From Stutzerimonas stutzeri (lineage in GTDB: Bacteria; Pseudomonadota; Gammaproteobacteria; Pseudomonadales; Pseudomonadaceae), in the NCBI RefSeq assembly GCF_009789555.1, contig NZ_CP046902.1, forward strand, positions 3,984,001 to 4,048,000: a stretch of DNA of 64,000 bases. The letters run 5' to 3'. The position numbers and the translations under genes are program-made. Under the pieces are notes generated by a model. That model was given only the letters and a program-made list of their open reading frames with translations. It was not told the DNA's origin and ran no database searches. Shown here one piece after another: positions 35,001 through 43,640 of the stretch; position 1 is the first letter of the stretch, and each line of letters starts with the position of its first letter.

Positions 35001-38000
35001 ATGACCGGTAGCTTTCTGGCCCACCTGCCGCCCACCTGGCGGCTGGCGTTCTCTGAAAACGCGCTCGTCCGCGGGCTGCAATATGCCCGCGAAGGACGCG
35101 TCCGGCTGCTGCGCGAAGAGGCGCGTTTCGTCGAGGGCGATTGCCGGGGTGCAGCCGCCAACCGGTATCGGCAATCGCTGCAACTGACCGCCAACGGTGG
35201 GCTCAGCAGCCTCTGCAGTTGTCCGGTAGGCCTTAACTGCAAGCATGCCGCGGCGCTCATTCTCCATCTCGAACACCAGGCCGAGCATTCGACACCTGAC
35301 GCCTCCGGCGCGCCGAACGGGCCGCTCCCCGGCAGCGTGGAACACTGGTTGTCGCAGCTTCCGCTCGCGCTCGGTGACGTCCAGCCCACCGACCATCAAT
35401 GGTGCCTTCATTACCGCGTCATGCGCGATGCGTCCATCGAGGTGTACAAGGTCAGGCAGCGAAAGGATGGCTCATTCGGCGAACGAGAGCCCTACTACGG
35501 GGTGGCCGAAGCCAGTTTCCGCCAGCCGCGCTTCATGCAGCCGCTGGACTTGCACATTGCAGCGCTGCTGGCATTGAGCCGCGGGAGCCGCCATCGTTTC
35601 GTGCTCAGCGGACAGAACGGCGGCGAGGCCCTGCGCCTGACGCTCGAAAGCGGACGCGCCTACCTCGATTGGAACCATCCGCCCTTGAAGCCTGGACTGT
35701 CACGCACAGGGCGCTTCAACTGGACGCAGCAACCCGACGGGTGTTTTCGGCCCACGCTGGACATGAGCGAACAGGTGGACGAGCTACTCGTCGCTCTGGA
35801 CCCGCTGTACTACCTCGATGCACCGCGAAACGAAGTCGGCCTGATCGACCATGGCTTGACTGCAGCCCTGGCCCGGCACTTGCTCGTCGCACCCTCGGTG
35901 CCGTCCGCCCAGGCTGCCGTGTTCAGCCTGTCTCTGAATGAAATCGCCCCACAACTCCCAGCCCCGACCAAAGCACAGGAACAGCGGATCGACGATCTGA
36001 TGCCCATCGCCCGGCTTACCCTCGGCAGCCATCATTCGGTGAACTACCAGCCGAGCAGTGGGCGCATGGTCAACGAGCATCAGCACCGCGCGGGCCTGAG
36101 TTTCGTCTATGGCGGCGCTAGCGTGCACGGCAACGCCAAAGCCGAGCAGCGAATGCGTCAGACCGATGGCGAGCGGGTGCTCAGTATCGCGCGTCAGCCG
36201 GCCGCCGAGCAGGCGCTGCGCCAGCAACTGAAACAGCTGGGCTTTCGGCCGGCCCTTCGTCAAAGCCTGGCGCTGCCGAAAGATTCCGCCGAGATGTACG
36301 ACTTGCCCAGCGAAACCGCCTGGCTGCACGTGGTTCAGCAACAGCTGCCGGCGTTGCGCGAACAGGGTTGGCAGATCGCCATGCAGCCCGGCTTCGCTTA
36401 TGACCTCACGCCTGTGGAGGCGTGGTACGTCGAACTCGACGAGCCCATGGAGCAGGACTGGTTCAATCTGGAACTGGGCATCATCGTCGAAGGCGAACGC
36501 GTCAGCCTGCTGCCGGTCCTGCTCGGCCTGATCCGTAGAAACCCCGCGCTGCTCTCCCAGCAGGCGCTCGCCCGCCGCGCGGATGACGAAACCCTGCGCG
36601 TGCAACTCGACAAGCGCCGCGAGGACGACGACCGGCCGATGCAGGTGCTGCTGCCGTTCGGTCGTCTGAAAACCATTCTGGGCACGCTCGCCGAACTCTA
36701 CCAGCGCGACCAGCCGAACGAAGGCACCCTTCGTCTGGGCCGCGCCGACGCGGCACGACTGACGCAGTTGGATACGCTTAAGCCGCAATGGCGCGGCGGT
36801 GAACATCTGCGCGCGTTCGCCCAGCGGCTACGCGACTATCGCCTGCAGGCCGTGAGCCCTCCGGACGGCCTCCTGGCGCAGCTGCGGCCCTATCAGCTGG
36901 AGGGGCTGCGTTGGATGCAGACGCTACGCACCCTTGAAGTCGGCGGCATCCTCGGCGACGACATGGGGCTGGGCAAAACGCTGCAAACCCTCGCTCATCT
37001 GCTTCTCGAAAAGGAGGCCGGTCGGCTCGACCGGCCCTGCCTGGTCGTCATGCCCACCAGCCTCATACCCAACTGGCAGGACGAGGCGGCCCGCTTCGCT
37101 CCGACCTTGAAGGTGGCTACGCTGCACGGGGCGTCGCGCCAGCAGCATTACGAGCGGCTGAACGAATACGACCTGCTGTTCACCACCTACGCGCTGCTGC
37201 CCCGGGATATCGACCGCCTCGTCGAATTGCCGCTGCACGTGCTGGTGCTCGACGAAGCGCAGAACATCAAGAATGCCAGCAGCAAGGCGGCACAGGCCGC
37301 GGGACGGCTGAAGGCCCGGCAGCGCCTTTGCCTCACCGGCACGCCGCTGGAAAACCACCTGGGCGAGCTGTGGTCACTGTTCCATTTCCTGATGCCGGGC
37401 TGGTTGGGTGATGCGAAGCGTTTCAACCGTGAGTACCGCACCCCCATCGAGAAGCATGCCGACACCGATCGGTTACAGCACCTCACCGCCCGGATCAGGC
37501 CGTTCCTGCTGCGGCGACGCAAGGAACAGGTCGCCCAGGAATTGCCACCCAAGACCGAAATCGTGCACTGGGTCGAGCTGAGCGCGGCCCAACGCGATCT
37601 CTATGAAACCGTACGGCTGGCGATGGACAGCAAGGTTCGCGAAGAAATCGACCGCAAAGGGCTGGCACGCAGTCAGATCGTCATCCTCGACGCGTTGCTC
37701 AAACTGCGCCAGGTCTGCTGCGATCTGCGCCTGGTCAAGGGGGACGACGCCCGGCCGACCCGCGCCAGCCACTCAGGCAAGCTGGACAGCCTGATGCAAA
37801 TGCTCACCGAGTTGTTGGCCGAGGGGCGGCGCATCCTGTTGTTCTCCCAGTTCACGTCGATGCTCGCGCTGATCGAGCAGGAGCTGCGCAACCGCGCCAT
37901 CGACTATGTTCAACTGACCGGCGACACCAAGGACCGACGCACGCCGGTCCGGCGTTTCCAGAACGGTGAAGTGCCGCTGTTTCTGATCAGCCTCAAGGCC

Positions 38001-38285
38001 GGCGGGACGGGCCTGAACCTGACCGCCGCCGACACCGTGATCCACTATGATCCCTGGTGGAATCCGGCAGCGGAAAGCCAGGCCACCGACCGCGCCCACC
38101 GGATTGGCCAGGACAAGCCCGTATTCGTCTATAAACTGATCGCGCGCGCCACGGTGGAAGAGAAAATCCAGCAATTGCAGCAACACAAGGCCGAACTGGC
38201 GGCCGGCGTGCTGGACGCTGGGAATCAAGGCGGCTGGCAGTTGGAAGCAAGCGATATCGAGGCGCTGTTCGCGCCGCTACCCTAG
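35001..38285 (+). CDS. SWIM zinc-finger SNF2 family helicase/ATPase
   Basis: This 1094-residue protein combines an N-terminal SWIM zinc finger (Cys72-x-Cys74 ... Cys80-x-His82), a middle region of about 530 residues without clear motifs, and a SNF2 motor. Motor motifs are Walker A GDDMGLGKT near residue 652, DEAQ near 750, LTGTPLEN, LLRRRKEQV and ATDRAHRIGQ. Bacterial SNF2 proteins of this HepA-like type are thought to translocate on nucleic acid and remodel protein-DNA or RNA polymerase complexes; the client is unknown. It lies 44 nt after mfd in the same direction. The GNAT gene follows after 15 nt. Confidence 0.92.
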   Translation: MTGSFLAHLPPTWRLAFSENALVRGLQYAREGRVRLLREEARFVEGDCRGAAANRYRQSLQLTANGGLSSLCSCPVGLNCKHAAALILHLEHQAEHSTPDASGAPNGPLPGSVEHWLSQLPLALGDVQPTDHQWCLHYRVMRDASIEVYKVRQRKDGSFGEREPYYGVAEASFRQPRFMQPLDLHIAALLALSRGSRHRFVLSGQNGGEALRLTLESGRAYLDWNHPPLKPGLSRTGRFNWTQQPDGCFRPTLDMSEQVDELLVALDPLYYLDAPRNEVGLIDHGLTAALARHLLVAPSVPSAQAAVFSLSLNEIAPQLPAPTKAQEQRIDDLMPIARLTLGSHHSVNYQPSSGRMVNEHQHRAGLSFVYGGASVHGNAKAEQRMRQTDGERVLSIARQPAAEQALRQQLKQLGFRPALRQSLALPKDSAEMYDLPSETAWLHVVQQQLPALREQGWQIAMQPGFAYDLTPVEAWYVELDEPMEQDWFNLELGIIVEGERVSLLPVLLGLIRRNPALLSQQALARRADDETLRVQLDKRREDDDRPMQVLLPFGRLKTILGTLAELYQRDQPNEGTLRLGRADAARLTQLDTLKPQWRGGEHLRAFAQRLRDYRLQAVSPPDGLLAQLRPYQLEGLRWMQTLRTLEVGGILGDDMGLGKTLQTLAHLLLEKEAGRLDRPCLVVMPTSLIPNWQDEAARFAPTLKVATLHGASRQQHYERLNEYDLLFTTYALLPRDIDRLVELPLHVLVLDEAQNIKNASSKAAQAAGRLKARQRLCLTGTPLENHLGELWSLFHFLMPGWLGDAKRFNREYRTPIEKHADTDRLQHLTARIRPFLLRRRKEQVAQELPPKTEIVHWVELSAAQRDLYETVRLAMDSKVREEIDRKGLARSQIVILDALLKLRQVCCDLRLVKGDDARPTRASHSGKLDSLMQMLTELLAEGRRILLFSQFTSMLALIEQELRNRAIDYVQLTGDTKDRRTPVRRFQNGEVPLFLISLKAGGTGLNLTAADTVIHYDPWWNPAAESQATDRAHRIGQDKPVFVYKLIARATVEEKIQQLQQHKAELAAGVLDAGNQGGWQLEASDIEALFAPLP

Positions 38286-38300
38286 GGAAAGGAGCCTCAG

Positions 38301-38789
38301 ATGCGCCGACTGGTCAATCCAACCGACTTCGACCGGATCTACGACATCTACATGCACGATACGGTGGTCCCCTTTCTGGGCTTCGATCCGATGCCCCGCG
38401 AAGCCTTCGGCAAGGTCTTCGATCCACTCTTCGAGAGCGGCTGCTTTTATGTTTTCGAGGTGGAAGGCCGCATTCAGGGCTTCTATCAGGTGCGACGACA
38501 TCTTGGTCGCGCAGCGCATGTCGCTTATCTAGGCACCCTGGCGGTAGCACCCGAAGCGCAGGGCCGCGGCATAGCCGGCCAGATGATGGCCGATGCCCTC
38601 GCCCGCCTGCGCAACGCGGGTGTCACGCGGGTAGAGCTGAGCGTGGAAGCCGACAATCGGCGAGCCATCGCCTTCTATGAACGCTTCGGATTCAGCTGCG
38701 AAGGGGTTCAGCGGGCAGCGTACAAACGCGCCTGCGACGCAGATTTCACCGACGAACTGATGTACGGATTGCTGCTGAACACGCCGTGA
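38301..38789 (+). CDS. GNAT family N-acetyltransferase
   Basis: This 162-residue protein has the GNAT acetyl-CoA binding loop LAVAPEAQGRGIAGQMM (motif A, about residues 80-96) and the C-terminal ELSVEADNRRAIAFYERFGF. The substrate is unknown. A strong ribosome site (AAAGGAG) precedes the ATG, 15 nt after the SNF2 helicase stop, so the two are probably co-transcribed. The gene converges on wrbA, with a GC-rich hairpin in between. Confidence 0.92.
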   Translation: MRRLVNPTDFDRIYDIYMHDTVVPFLGFDPMPREAFGKVFDPLFESGCFYVFEVEGRIQGFYQVRRHLGRAAHVAYLGTLAVAPEAQGRGIAGQMMADALARLRNAGVTRVELSVEADNRRAIAFYERFGFSCEGVQRAAYKRACDADFTDELMYGLLLNTP

Positions 38790-38804
38790 TCCTCGAAACG
38801 GACG

Positions 38805-38837
38805 CGGGCACCGGACGGCGGGGCCGGCCGGTGCCCG
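38805..38837. terminator. GC-rich hairpin between convergent GNAT and wrbA genes
   Basis: CGGGCACCGG and its perfect complement form a 10 bp stem with a 13 nt loop in the 55 nt gap. There is no T run, so it is a candidate shared terminator only. Confidence 0.45.
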
Positions 38838-38844
38838 TCGCCAG

Positions 38845-39444
38845 TCAGCCCTTCAGCTTGACGGTGGTCTGAGCGACCAGTTCACCCTGGTAGCGGGCGA
38901 TGGTCAGCTCTTTCTGGGAGGGCTGACGCGAGCCGTCGCCGCCTGCGATGGTCGACGCACCGTAAGGCGTGCCGCCATTGACGGCCGAAATATCGAAGAA
39001 CTCGCCGATACCGTAGCCGGTCGGCACGATGATCATCCCGTGATGCGCCAACGTGGTCCAGGTGGAGGTGATGGTCATCTCCTGACCGCCACCGGTTCCG
39101 GTGGAAGTGAACACGCTGGCCACCTTGCCGTGCAACGCACCCTTGGCCCAGAGGCCGCCGGTCTGGTCGAGGAAGTTGCGCATCTGTCCGGACATGTTGC
39201 CGAAGCGGGTCGGCGTACCGAAGATGATGGCGTCGTACTCGGGCAGCTCGGCCGGGCTGGCAACCGGCGCGGGCTGCTCGACCTTGCCACCTGCGTTCTT
39301 GAAGACCTCGGCCGGCATGGTTTCGGGTACGCGCTTGATGGTCACCTCGGCACCTTCGACGCGGCGTGCGCCCTCGGCTACCGCGTTGGCCATGGTTTCG
39401 ATGTGGCCGTACATCGAGTGATAAAGAACAAGGATCTTCGCCAT
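38845..39444 (-). CDS. wrbA: NAD(P)H:quinone oxidoreductase WrbA
   Basis: WrbA is an FMN-dependent two-electron quinone reductase. The 199-residue protein has the flavodoxin-like phosphate loop LYHSMYGHIETMA (residues 7-19), PTRFGNMSGQMRNFLDQT and TSTGTGGGQEMT near residue 113. Length and motifs are typical of the family. It is a single gene on the minus strand, and an inverted repeat sits about 120 nt upstream of its start. Confidence 0.96.
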   Translation of the reverse strand: MAKILVLYHSMYGHIETMANAVAEGARRVEGAEVTIKRVPETMPAEVFKNAGGKVEQPAPVASPAELPEYDAIIFGTPTRFGNMSGQMRNFLDQTGGLWAKGALHGKVASVFTSTGTGGGQEMTITSTWTTLAHHGMIIVPTGYGIGEFFDISAVNGGTPYGASTIAGGDGSRQPSQKELTIARYQGELVAQTTVKLKG

Positions 39445-39565
39445 CTGTGTTACCTCTTCCTGGGGGTTGTGGTCCGGTTCGTTGCGTCTTGCCAGCCGAT
39501 TCGCGCAGCACCCCGCGCGGTTCAGCGATCGTCAGCGCCTTGCGTCCAGTGGCGCCTCGCTCGGT

Positions 39566-39587
39566 CTGACTCGATCATCGAAGTCAG
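39566..39587. repeat. Imperfect palindrome upstream of wrbA
   Basis: CTGACT and AGTCAG flank CGAT-C-ATCG with a single extra A on one side. It is the only clear structure in the 274 nt gap between wrbA and the dehalogenase gene (39445-39718), which otherwise shows nothing. It might be an operator for wrbA. Confidence 0.35.
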
Positions 39588-39718
39588 GTGCACCGAGGCC
39601 GCCCGGCGCGCCAAGGCGCTGGCTACGAAAGCGGTCATCATCGGTGAGATCGCCAGGTCTTTGGTTGGACTATTACGTACAAACCAATCGCAAAATTCGA
39701 TAGAACGCCTGCGCCGGT

Positions 39719-40594
39719 TCAGGACAGAAACGCCAGTGCCTCCTCCAACAGCAGCTCGGGGACTTCCTCGGCCAGGTAATGGCCGGCCGGCAACGCCTTG
39801 CCCCGCACGTCCACGGCAACCTCGCGCCACTCCTTCAACGGATCGAAGCACCGCTGAACGACGCCTTTCGCCCCCCAGAGCACCAGCAACGGTGCCTGGA
39901 TCAGGCGGCCAGCGGCACGGTCCTGACGGTCGTGGTCAAGATCGATGCCGGCACTGGCACGATAGTCCTCGCAGAACGCATGGATGGTGCCCGGCAACTC
40001 CATGCAACGCAGGTACTCGGCGTAGGCCGCGTCGCTGAATGGCTGGATATGATCGGCCCGGGTCGCGACGGCGCTGCGCAGCACCAGTTCCGGATCGGCC
40101 TGGAGCAGCGTTTCGGGCAGCGGTGCCGGGCGGATCAGGAAGAACCAGTGCCAGTAGGCCCGCGCAAAGGTCTCGTTCGTCTGGCTATACATCGCCAAGG
40201 TCGGCGCGATGTCGAGCAGGATCAGCCGCCGCACCGCCTGGGCATGGTCCATCGCCAGCCGATGGGCGACGCGCGCCCCACGGTCATGGGCCAGGATATC
40301 GAAGCGCTCGAAGCCCAGCGTGCGCATGAGCTGCACCTGATCTCGCGCCATTTCCCGCTTGCTGTAGGCGCTGTGATCGTCACCGCCCTGCGGCTTGCCG
40401 CTGTCGCCGTAGCCACGCAAGTCCGCCGCCACGACCGTGAATCGCTCGGCCAGCAGGTCAGCGACCTCGTGCCACATGACATGCGTCTGCGGATAGCCGT
40501 GAAGCAGCAGCAAGGGCGGCCCGGAACCGCCCTTGCGGTAGGCGATCCGCACCCCGTTGACGTCGCATTCGTGTCGCTGAAACCGCTCGAACAT
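39719..40594 (-). CDS. Alpha/beta hydrolase, probable haloacetate (fluoroacetate) dehalogenase
   Basis: This 291-residue alpha/beta hydrolase has the nucleophile motif LAHDRGARVAHR. Residues that form the active site of fluoroacetate dehalogenases are all present at almost the same numbers. They are Asp104, Arg105 and Arg108 (carboxylate binding), Asp128, His149 and Trp150 (halide pocket, in YWHWFF), Tyr211 and His272. Epoxide hydrolases of the same fold lack the Arg/Arg and His-Trp pairs. The ATG at 40594 starts MFERFQRHEC. The gene is alone, with lrgB upstream in the same direction and 66 nt between. Natural substrate cannot be fixed from sequence. Confidence 0.88.
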   Translation of the reverse strand: MFERFQRHECDVNGVRIAYRKGGSGPPLLLLHGYPQTHVMWHEVADLLAERFTVVAADLRGYGDSGKPQGGDDHSAYSKREMARDQVQLMRTLGFERFDILAHDRGARVAHRLAMDHAQAVRRLILLDIAPTLAMYSQTNETFARAYWHWFFLIRPAPLPETLLQADPELVLRSAVATRADHIQPFSDAAYAEYLRCMELPGTIHAFCEDYRASAGIDLDHDRQDRAAGRLIQAPLLVLWGAKGVVQRCFDPLKEWREVAVDVRGKALPAGHYLAEEVPELLLEEALAFLS

Positions 40595-40660
40595 ACCGCT
40601 GCTCCCATGGACGCTGCTTTGTAAGACTAGGCTCAGTTTGACTGAGCGCAACCGTTGATA

Positions 40661-41371
40661 TCAGCCCAGACCGAGCGGCAGGAACAGGGCGATCAGAATG
40701 CCCAGCAGACTCATACCAAGCGCCGCGAAGGCGCCGCATTCGTCGCCTTCCTCCAGCGCGCGGGCCGTGCCGATGGCGTGAGCATTGATTCCGTAGCTCA
40801 AGCCTCGCGCAGCCGGATGATCCACGCCGGCCCAACCCAGCAACCATGGACCCAACGCGGTGCCGATGACGCCCGTGAGCATGACGAACACCGCTGCAAG
40901 CGAAGCCAGGCCACCGAGTTGTTCGGCGACCAGCATGGCGATCGGCATGGTGGCTGCCTTGGGTGACAGACTCATCAGCACCGACATGTCCGCACCCAAC
41001 GCGCCGGCAATCACTACCGTCAGCAAAACGCCCAGCACCCCGCCGCTGACCAGGGTGATGAGGATCGGCCAGAACAGTTGCCGAATGCGCCTGATGTGGC
41101 GATACAGCGGCACCGCCAGGGCCACTGTCGCTGGACCGACCAGCACGGCGATCATCGACGCGTCGGCCCGGTAGCTCGCGTAGTCGATGCCACAGAGGTA
41201 GAGCGTCGTGACGACCAATAGCATGCCGACCATGACCGGCTGTAGTACCAGCCAACCGCTGCGCCGGTAAAGTGCCAGCGCCAACTGAAACGCGATCAGC
41301 GTCAGCGCCACGGAAAACAGCGGATGCGCCAGCGTCATCGCGCCGATGTCGCTCCAGTCTCGACCGCTCAT
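40661..41371 (-). CDS. lrgB: LrgB family membrane protein
   Basis: This 236-residue inner-membrane protein of the LrgB/CidB (YohK) family has several helices and the conserved stretches LSPKAATMPIAMLVAEQLGG and GLSYGINAHAIGTARALEEG. With LrgA it is linked to control of murein hydrolases, cell lysis and metabolite (pyruvate- or glycolate-type) export. The ATG at 41371 overlaps the lrgA stop (ATGA). No lytSR or LysR-type regulator is adjacent. Confidence 0.94.
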   Translation of the reverse strand: MSGRDWSDIGAMTLAHPLFSVALTLIAFQLALALYRRSGWLVLQPVMVGMLLVVTTLYLCGIDYASYRADASMIAVLVGPATVALAVPLYRHIRRIRQLFWPILITLVSGGVLGVLLTVVIAGALGADMSVLMSLSPKAATMPIAMLVAEQLGGLASLAAVFVMLTGVIGTALGPWLLGWAGVDHPAARGLSYGINAHAIGTARALEEGDECGAFAALGMSLLGILIALFLPLGLG

Positions 41372-41733
41372 GCCTGGTCCTCCCGACGACGGTCCATGCG
41401 TCTGATGAGCACCTGCATCAGCCAGCCACACAAAGGCACCGTTATCATCAGCGACACGACCAGGCCGGCCGTGATGGCAGGCAGGTCGGCCAGCAATGCA
41501 TCGGCGCTGGTCATGATTCCCGCCGCCGGCACGATCAGCAGCAACGGCAGGTATTGCAGGAGCAGCGCGGCGGTTTTCTCGAGCGGCTCAGGAATGCCAC
41601 GGCGCAGCACAAGCAGGCCGAACAGCAGCACCATCCCGATGATCGGGCCAGGCAGTGCGGGCAGCACGGAATAATGGATGACGCTGCCAAGCAGCTGCAG
41701 AATGACCAGCCAGGTCAAGCCTTTGAGAACCAT
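41368..41733 (-). CDS. lrgA: LrgA/CidA family membrane protein
   Basis: This 121-residue, holin-like inner-membrane protein has four hydrophobic helices. LPGPIIGMVLLFGLL and the segment after it (LLLIVPAAGIM) are typical of LrgA/CidA/YohJ. The ATG at 41733 is preceded by AAGGA and is chosen over a longer frame that is non-coding in appearance. It is followed by lrgB with a 4 nt overlap. Confidence 0.93.
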   Translation of the reverse strand: MVLKGLTWLVILQLLGSVIHYSVLPALPGPIIGMVLLFGLLVLRRGIPEPLEKTAALLLQYLPLLLIVPAAGIMTSADALLADLPAITAGLVVSLMITVPLCGWLMQVLIRRMDRRREDQA

Positions 41734-42137
41734 GGTGTTTCCTTGTTGACGGCGGAACGAAACGGGCGGCATGCCAACCATACCCAAGCTGGGCGGTCTC
41801 GATGTGTTGGGTGCGCAGGCCGACGAGTGAGAACACAGGACTATGGCGCGACGCAACGGCTGCAAGACAGGTGCAGAAGCGTTCAAAAAAAGCAGATCAG
41901 TATCCCTGACCCGCTGTGACTTGTGGTCGCAGCGTGAAGGATACCCGCGCCGTCCGGCACGGCAAGCCCGCTGCGTTCTCATGGCTGGCGCCGGGCAACA
42001 CAACCCCGACCGCCCGGCCTGATCGGTCCCCGTAATCGGCGAACTGATCCGTATTTTTCTTCCCTACCTGAGTCTGTTATGCGTCGCGCGCCGGTCCGAT
42101 GATCCGCCCCGCCTGATAAGCCTGATAGGGGCGAGAC
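41734..42137. other. 404 nt gap between divergent lrgA and ccoG
   Basis: I see no gene. The right end has a hairpin covering the ccoG ribosome site (42105-42133). No FNR/ANR box (TTGAT-N4-ATCAA) and no convincing -35/-10 pair stands out on either strand, although both genes must have promoters here. Confidence 0.6.
42105..42133 (+). promoter_or_regulatory. Hairpin masking the ccoG ribosome-binding site
   Basis: CGCCCC (42105-42110) can pair with GGGGCG (42128-42133), which contains the purine-rich ribosome site 4 nt before the ccoG ATG. The loop carries the direct repeat CCTGATA twice. Pairing would hide the ribosome site. Confidence 0.4.
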
Positions 42138-43547
42138 ATGACCGAGCGAATCCCTGCGACGATCATCGAGACCGTCGACGCAAGCAAGCCCATACGCCTG
42201 ACGCCTGCGCAGGCGGGCGGTCCGATTCATACACGCAGTTACAGCGGTCGATTCCGTAATCTGCGCCTGTTCGGGGGCGGGTTCCTGTTCCTGCTCTACT
42301 TCGGCATCCAGTGGCTGAATTGGGGGGAGCGCCAAGCGGTGCTCTGGGACCTGAGCAGACAGCAGTTTCATATATTCGGCGCGACCTTCTGGCCGCAGGA
42401 CTTCATCCTGCTATCGGCGCTGCTGATCATCGCCGCCTTCGGGCTGTTTTTCGTCACCGTCCTGGCCGGCCGGGTCTGGTGCGGCTACGCCTGCCCGCAG
42501 AGCATGTGGACCTGGGTCTTCATGTGGGCCGAAAAGGTCACCGAAGGCGATCGCGGCCAACGGCTCAAGCTGGACAACGCCCCCTGGTCGGTCATGAAAC
42601 TGCTGCGACGCAGCGCCAAGCATGCGTTGTGGCTGACGATCAGTCTGGCGACGGCGATCGCCTTCGTCGGCTACTTCACGCCGGTCCGGGAGCTGGTGCG
42701 CGACCTGTTCACCCTGCAACTCGGCTTGGCCGCCGGGTTCTGGCTGTTTTTTTTCACCGCAGCCACTTACATCAATGCCGGCTGGCTGCGGGAAAAGGTG
42801 TGCGTGCACATGTGCCCTTACGCTCGCTTCCAGAGCGTGATGTTCGACGCCGACACCCTGGTGGTCTCATACGATGCCGCCCGCGGTGAAGCCCGCGGCG
42901 CTCGCCGGAAGGACAGCGACCCACGGTCGCAAGGACTCGGCGATTGCATCGACTGCACCCTGTGCGTGCAGGTCTGCCCCACCGGCATCGACATTCGAGA
43001 CGGTCTGCAGCTGGACTGCATCAGCTGCGGCGCCTGCATCGACGCCTGCGACAGCGTGATGGACCGGATGGGCTATGCACGCGGGCTGGTACGCTACACC
43101 TCCGAACGCGCATTGGAGGGCGACGACACTCGACTACTGCGCCCACGCCTGATCGGCTATGCCGCTGCGCTGGTGATGATGGTTGGCGCCTTCGTCTGGG
43201 CGCTGGATGCGCGACCGATGCTGTCACTGGACGTGACCCGGGACCGCACGCTCTACCGGGAAAATATGCTCGGGCAGACGGAAAACATGTACAGCCTCAA
43301 GATCATCAACAAGACCCAGCAACGTCGTGATTACCGGGTCACGCTTGCCGAAGGCCCCTTCGCACTGCACGGGCGGCGGGAGGTCAGCCTGGCGCCCGGC
43401 GAGATCATCGATCTGCCGGTCAGCGTCGCGCTGCTCGCAAGCGACGGCTTATCGCACCGCGAGTTGCACTTCGCCGTGAGCGACCTGGCCGACCCGACGA
43501 GCCGGGTGAGCGCGCCGAGCAGCTTCATCGCGCCACGGGTCCCGTAA
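42138..43547 (+). CDS. ccoG: Cytochrome c oxidase accessory protein CcoG
   Basis: CcoG (RdxA/FixG) is a membrane iron-sulfur protein that reduces copper for assembly of cbb3-type oxidase. The 469-residue protein has a first helix near residues 45-65, further helices near 90-110, 165-185 and 195-215, and two [4Fe-4S] motifs (DCIDCTLCVQVCP and DCISCGACIDACD, about residues 268-305). A fifth helix follows near 345, then a C-terminal immunoglobulin-like periplasmic domain. CGYACPQSMWTW is also conserved. No ccoNOPQ or ccoIS genes lie in the window, so it is an isolated copy or lies apart from the oxidase genes. Confidence 0.95.
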   Translation: MTERIPATIIETVDASKPIRLTPAQAGGPIHTRSYSGRFRNLRLFGGGFLFLLYFGIQWLNWGERQAVLWDLSRQQFHIFGATFWPQDFILLSALLIIAAFGLFFVTVLAGRVWCGYACPQSMWTWVFMWAEKVTEGDRGQRLKLDNAPWSVMKLLRRSAKHALWLTISLATAIAFVGYFTPVRELVRDLFTLQLGLAAGFWLFFFTAATYINAGWLREKVCVHMCPYARFQSVMFDADTLVVSYDAARGEARGARRKDSDPRSQGLGDCIDCTLCVQVCPTGIDIRDGLQLDCISCGACIDACDSVMDRMGYARGLVRYTSERALEGDDTRLLRPRLIGYAAALVMMVGAFVWALDARPMLSLDVTRDRTLYRENMLGQTENMYSLKIINKTQQRRDYRVTLAEGPFALHGRREVSLAPGEIIDLPVSVALLASDGLSHRELHFAVSDLADPTSRVSAPSSFIAPRVP

Positions 43548-43640
43548 CGTGCGGTGCGGGATGCGCGGCCGTCCGCAAAAGCACACGCATCGAGGCCCGG
43601 CTGCAGTATCGTGCTGCGGCACCCTACCCTGAGCCCGCAC

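Noticed and set aside
41734..42137. FNR/ANR box upstream of ccoG
   Set aside because: No TTGAT-N4-ATCAA or close variant was found on either strand.
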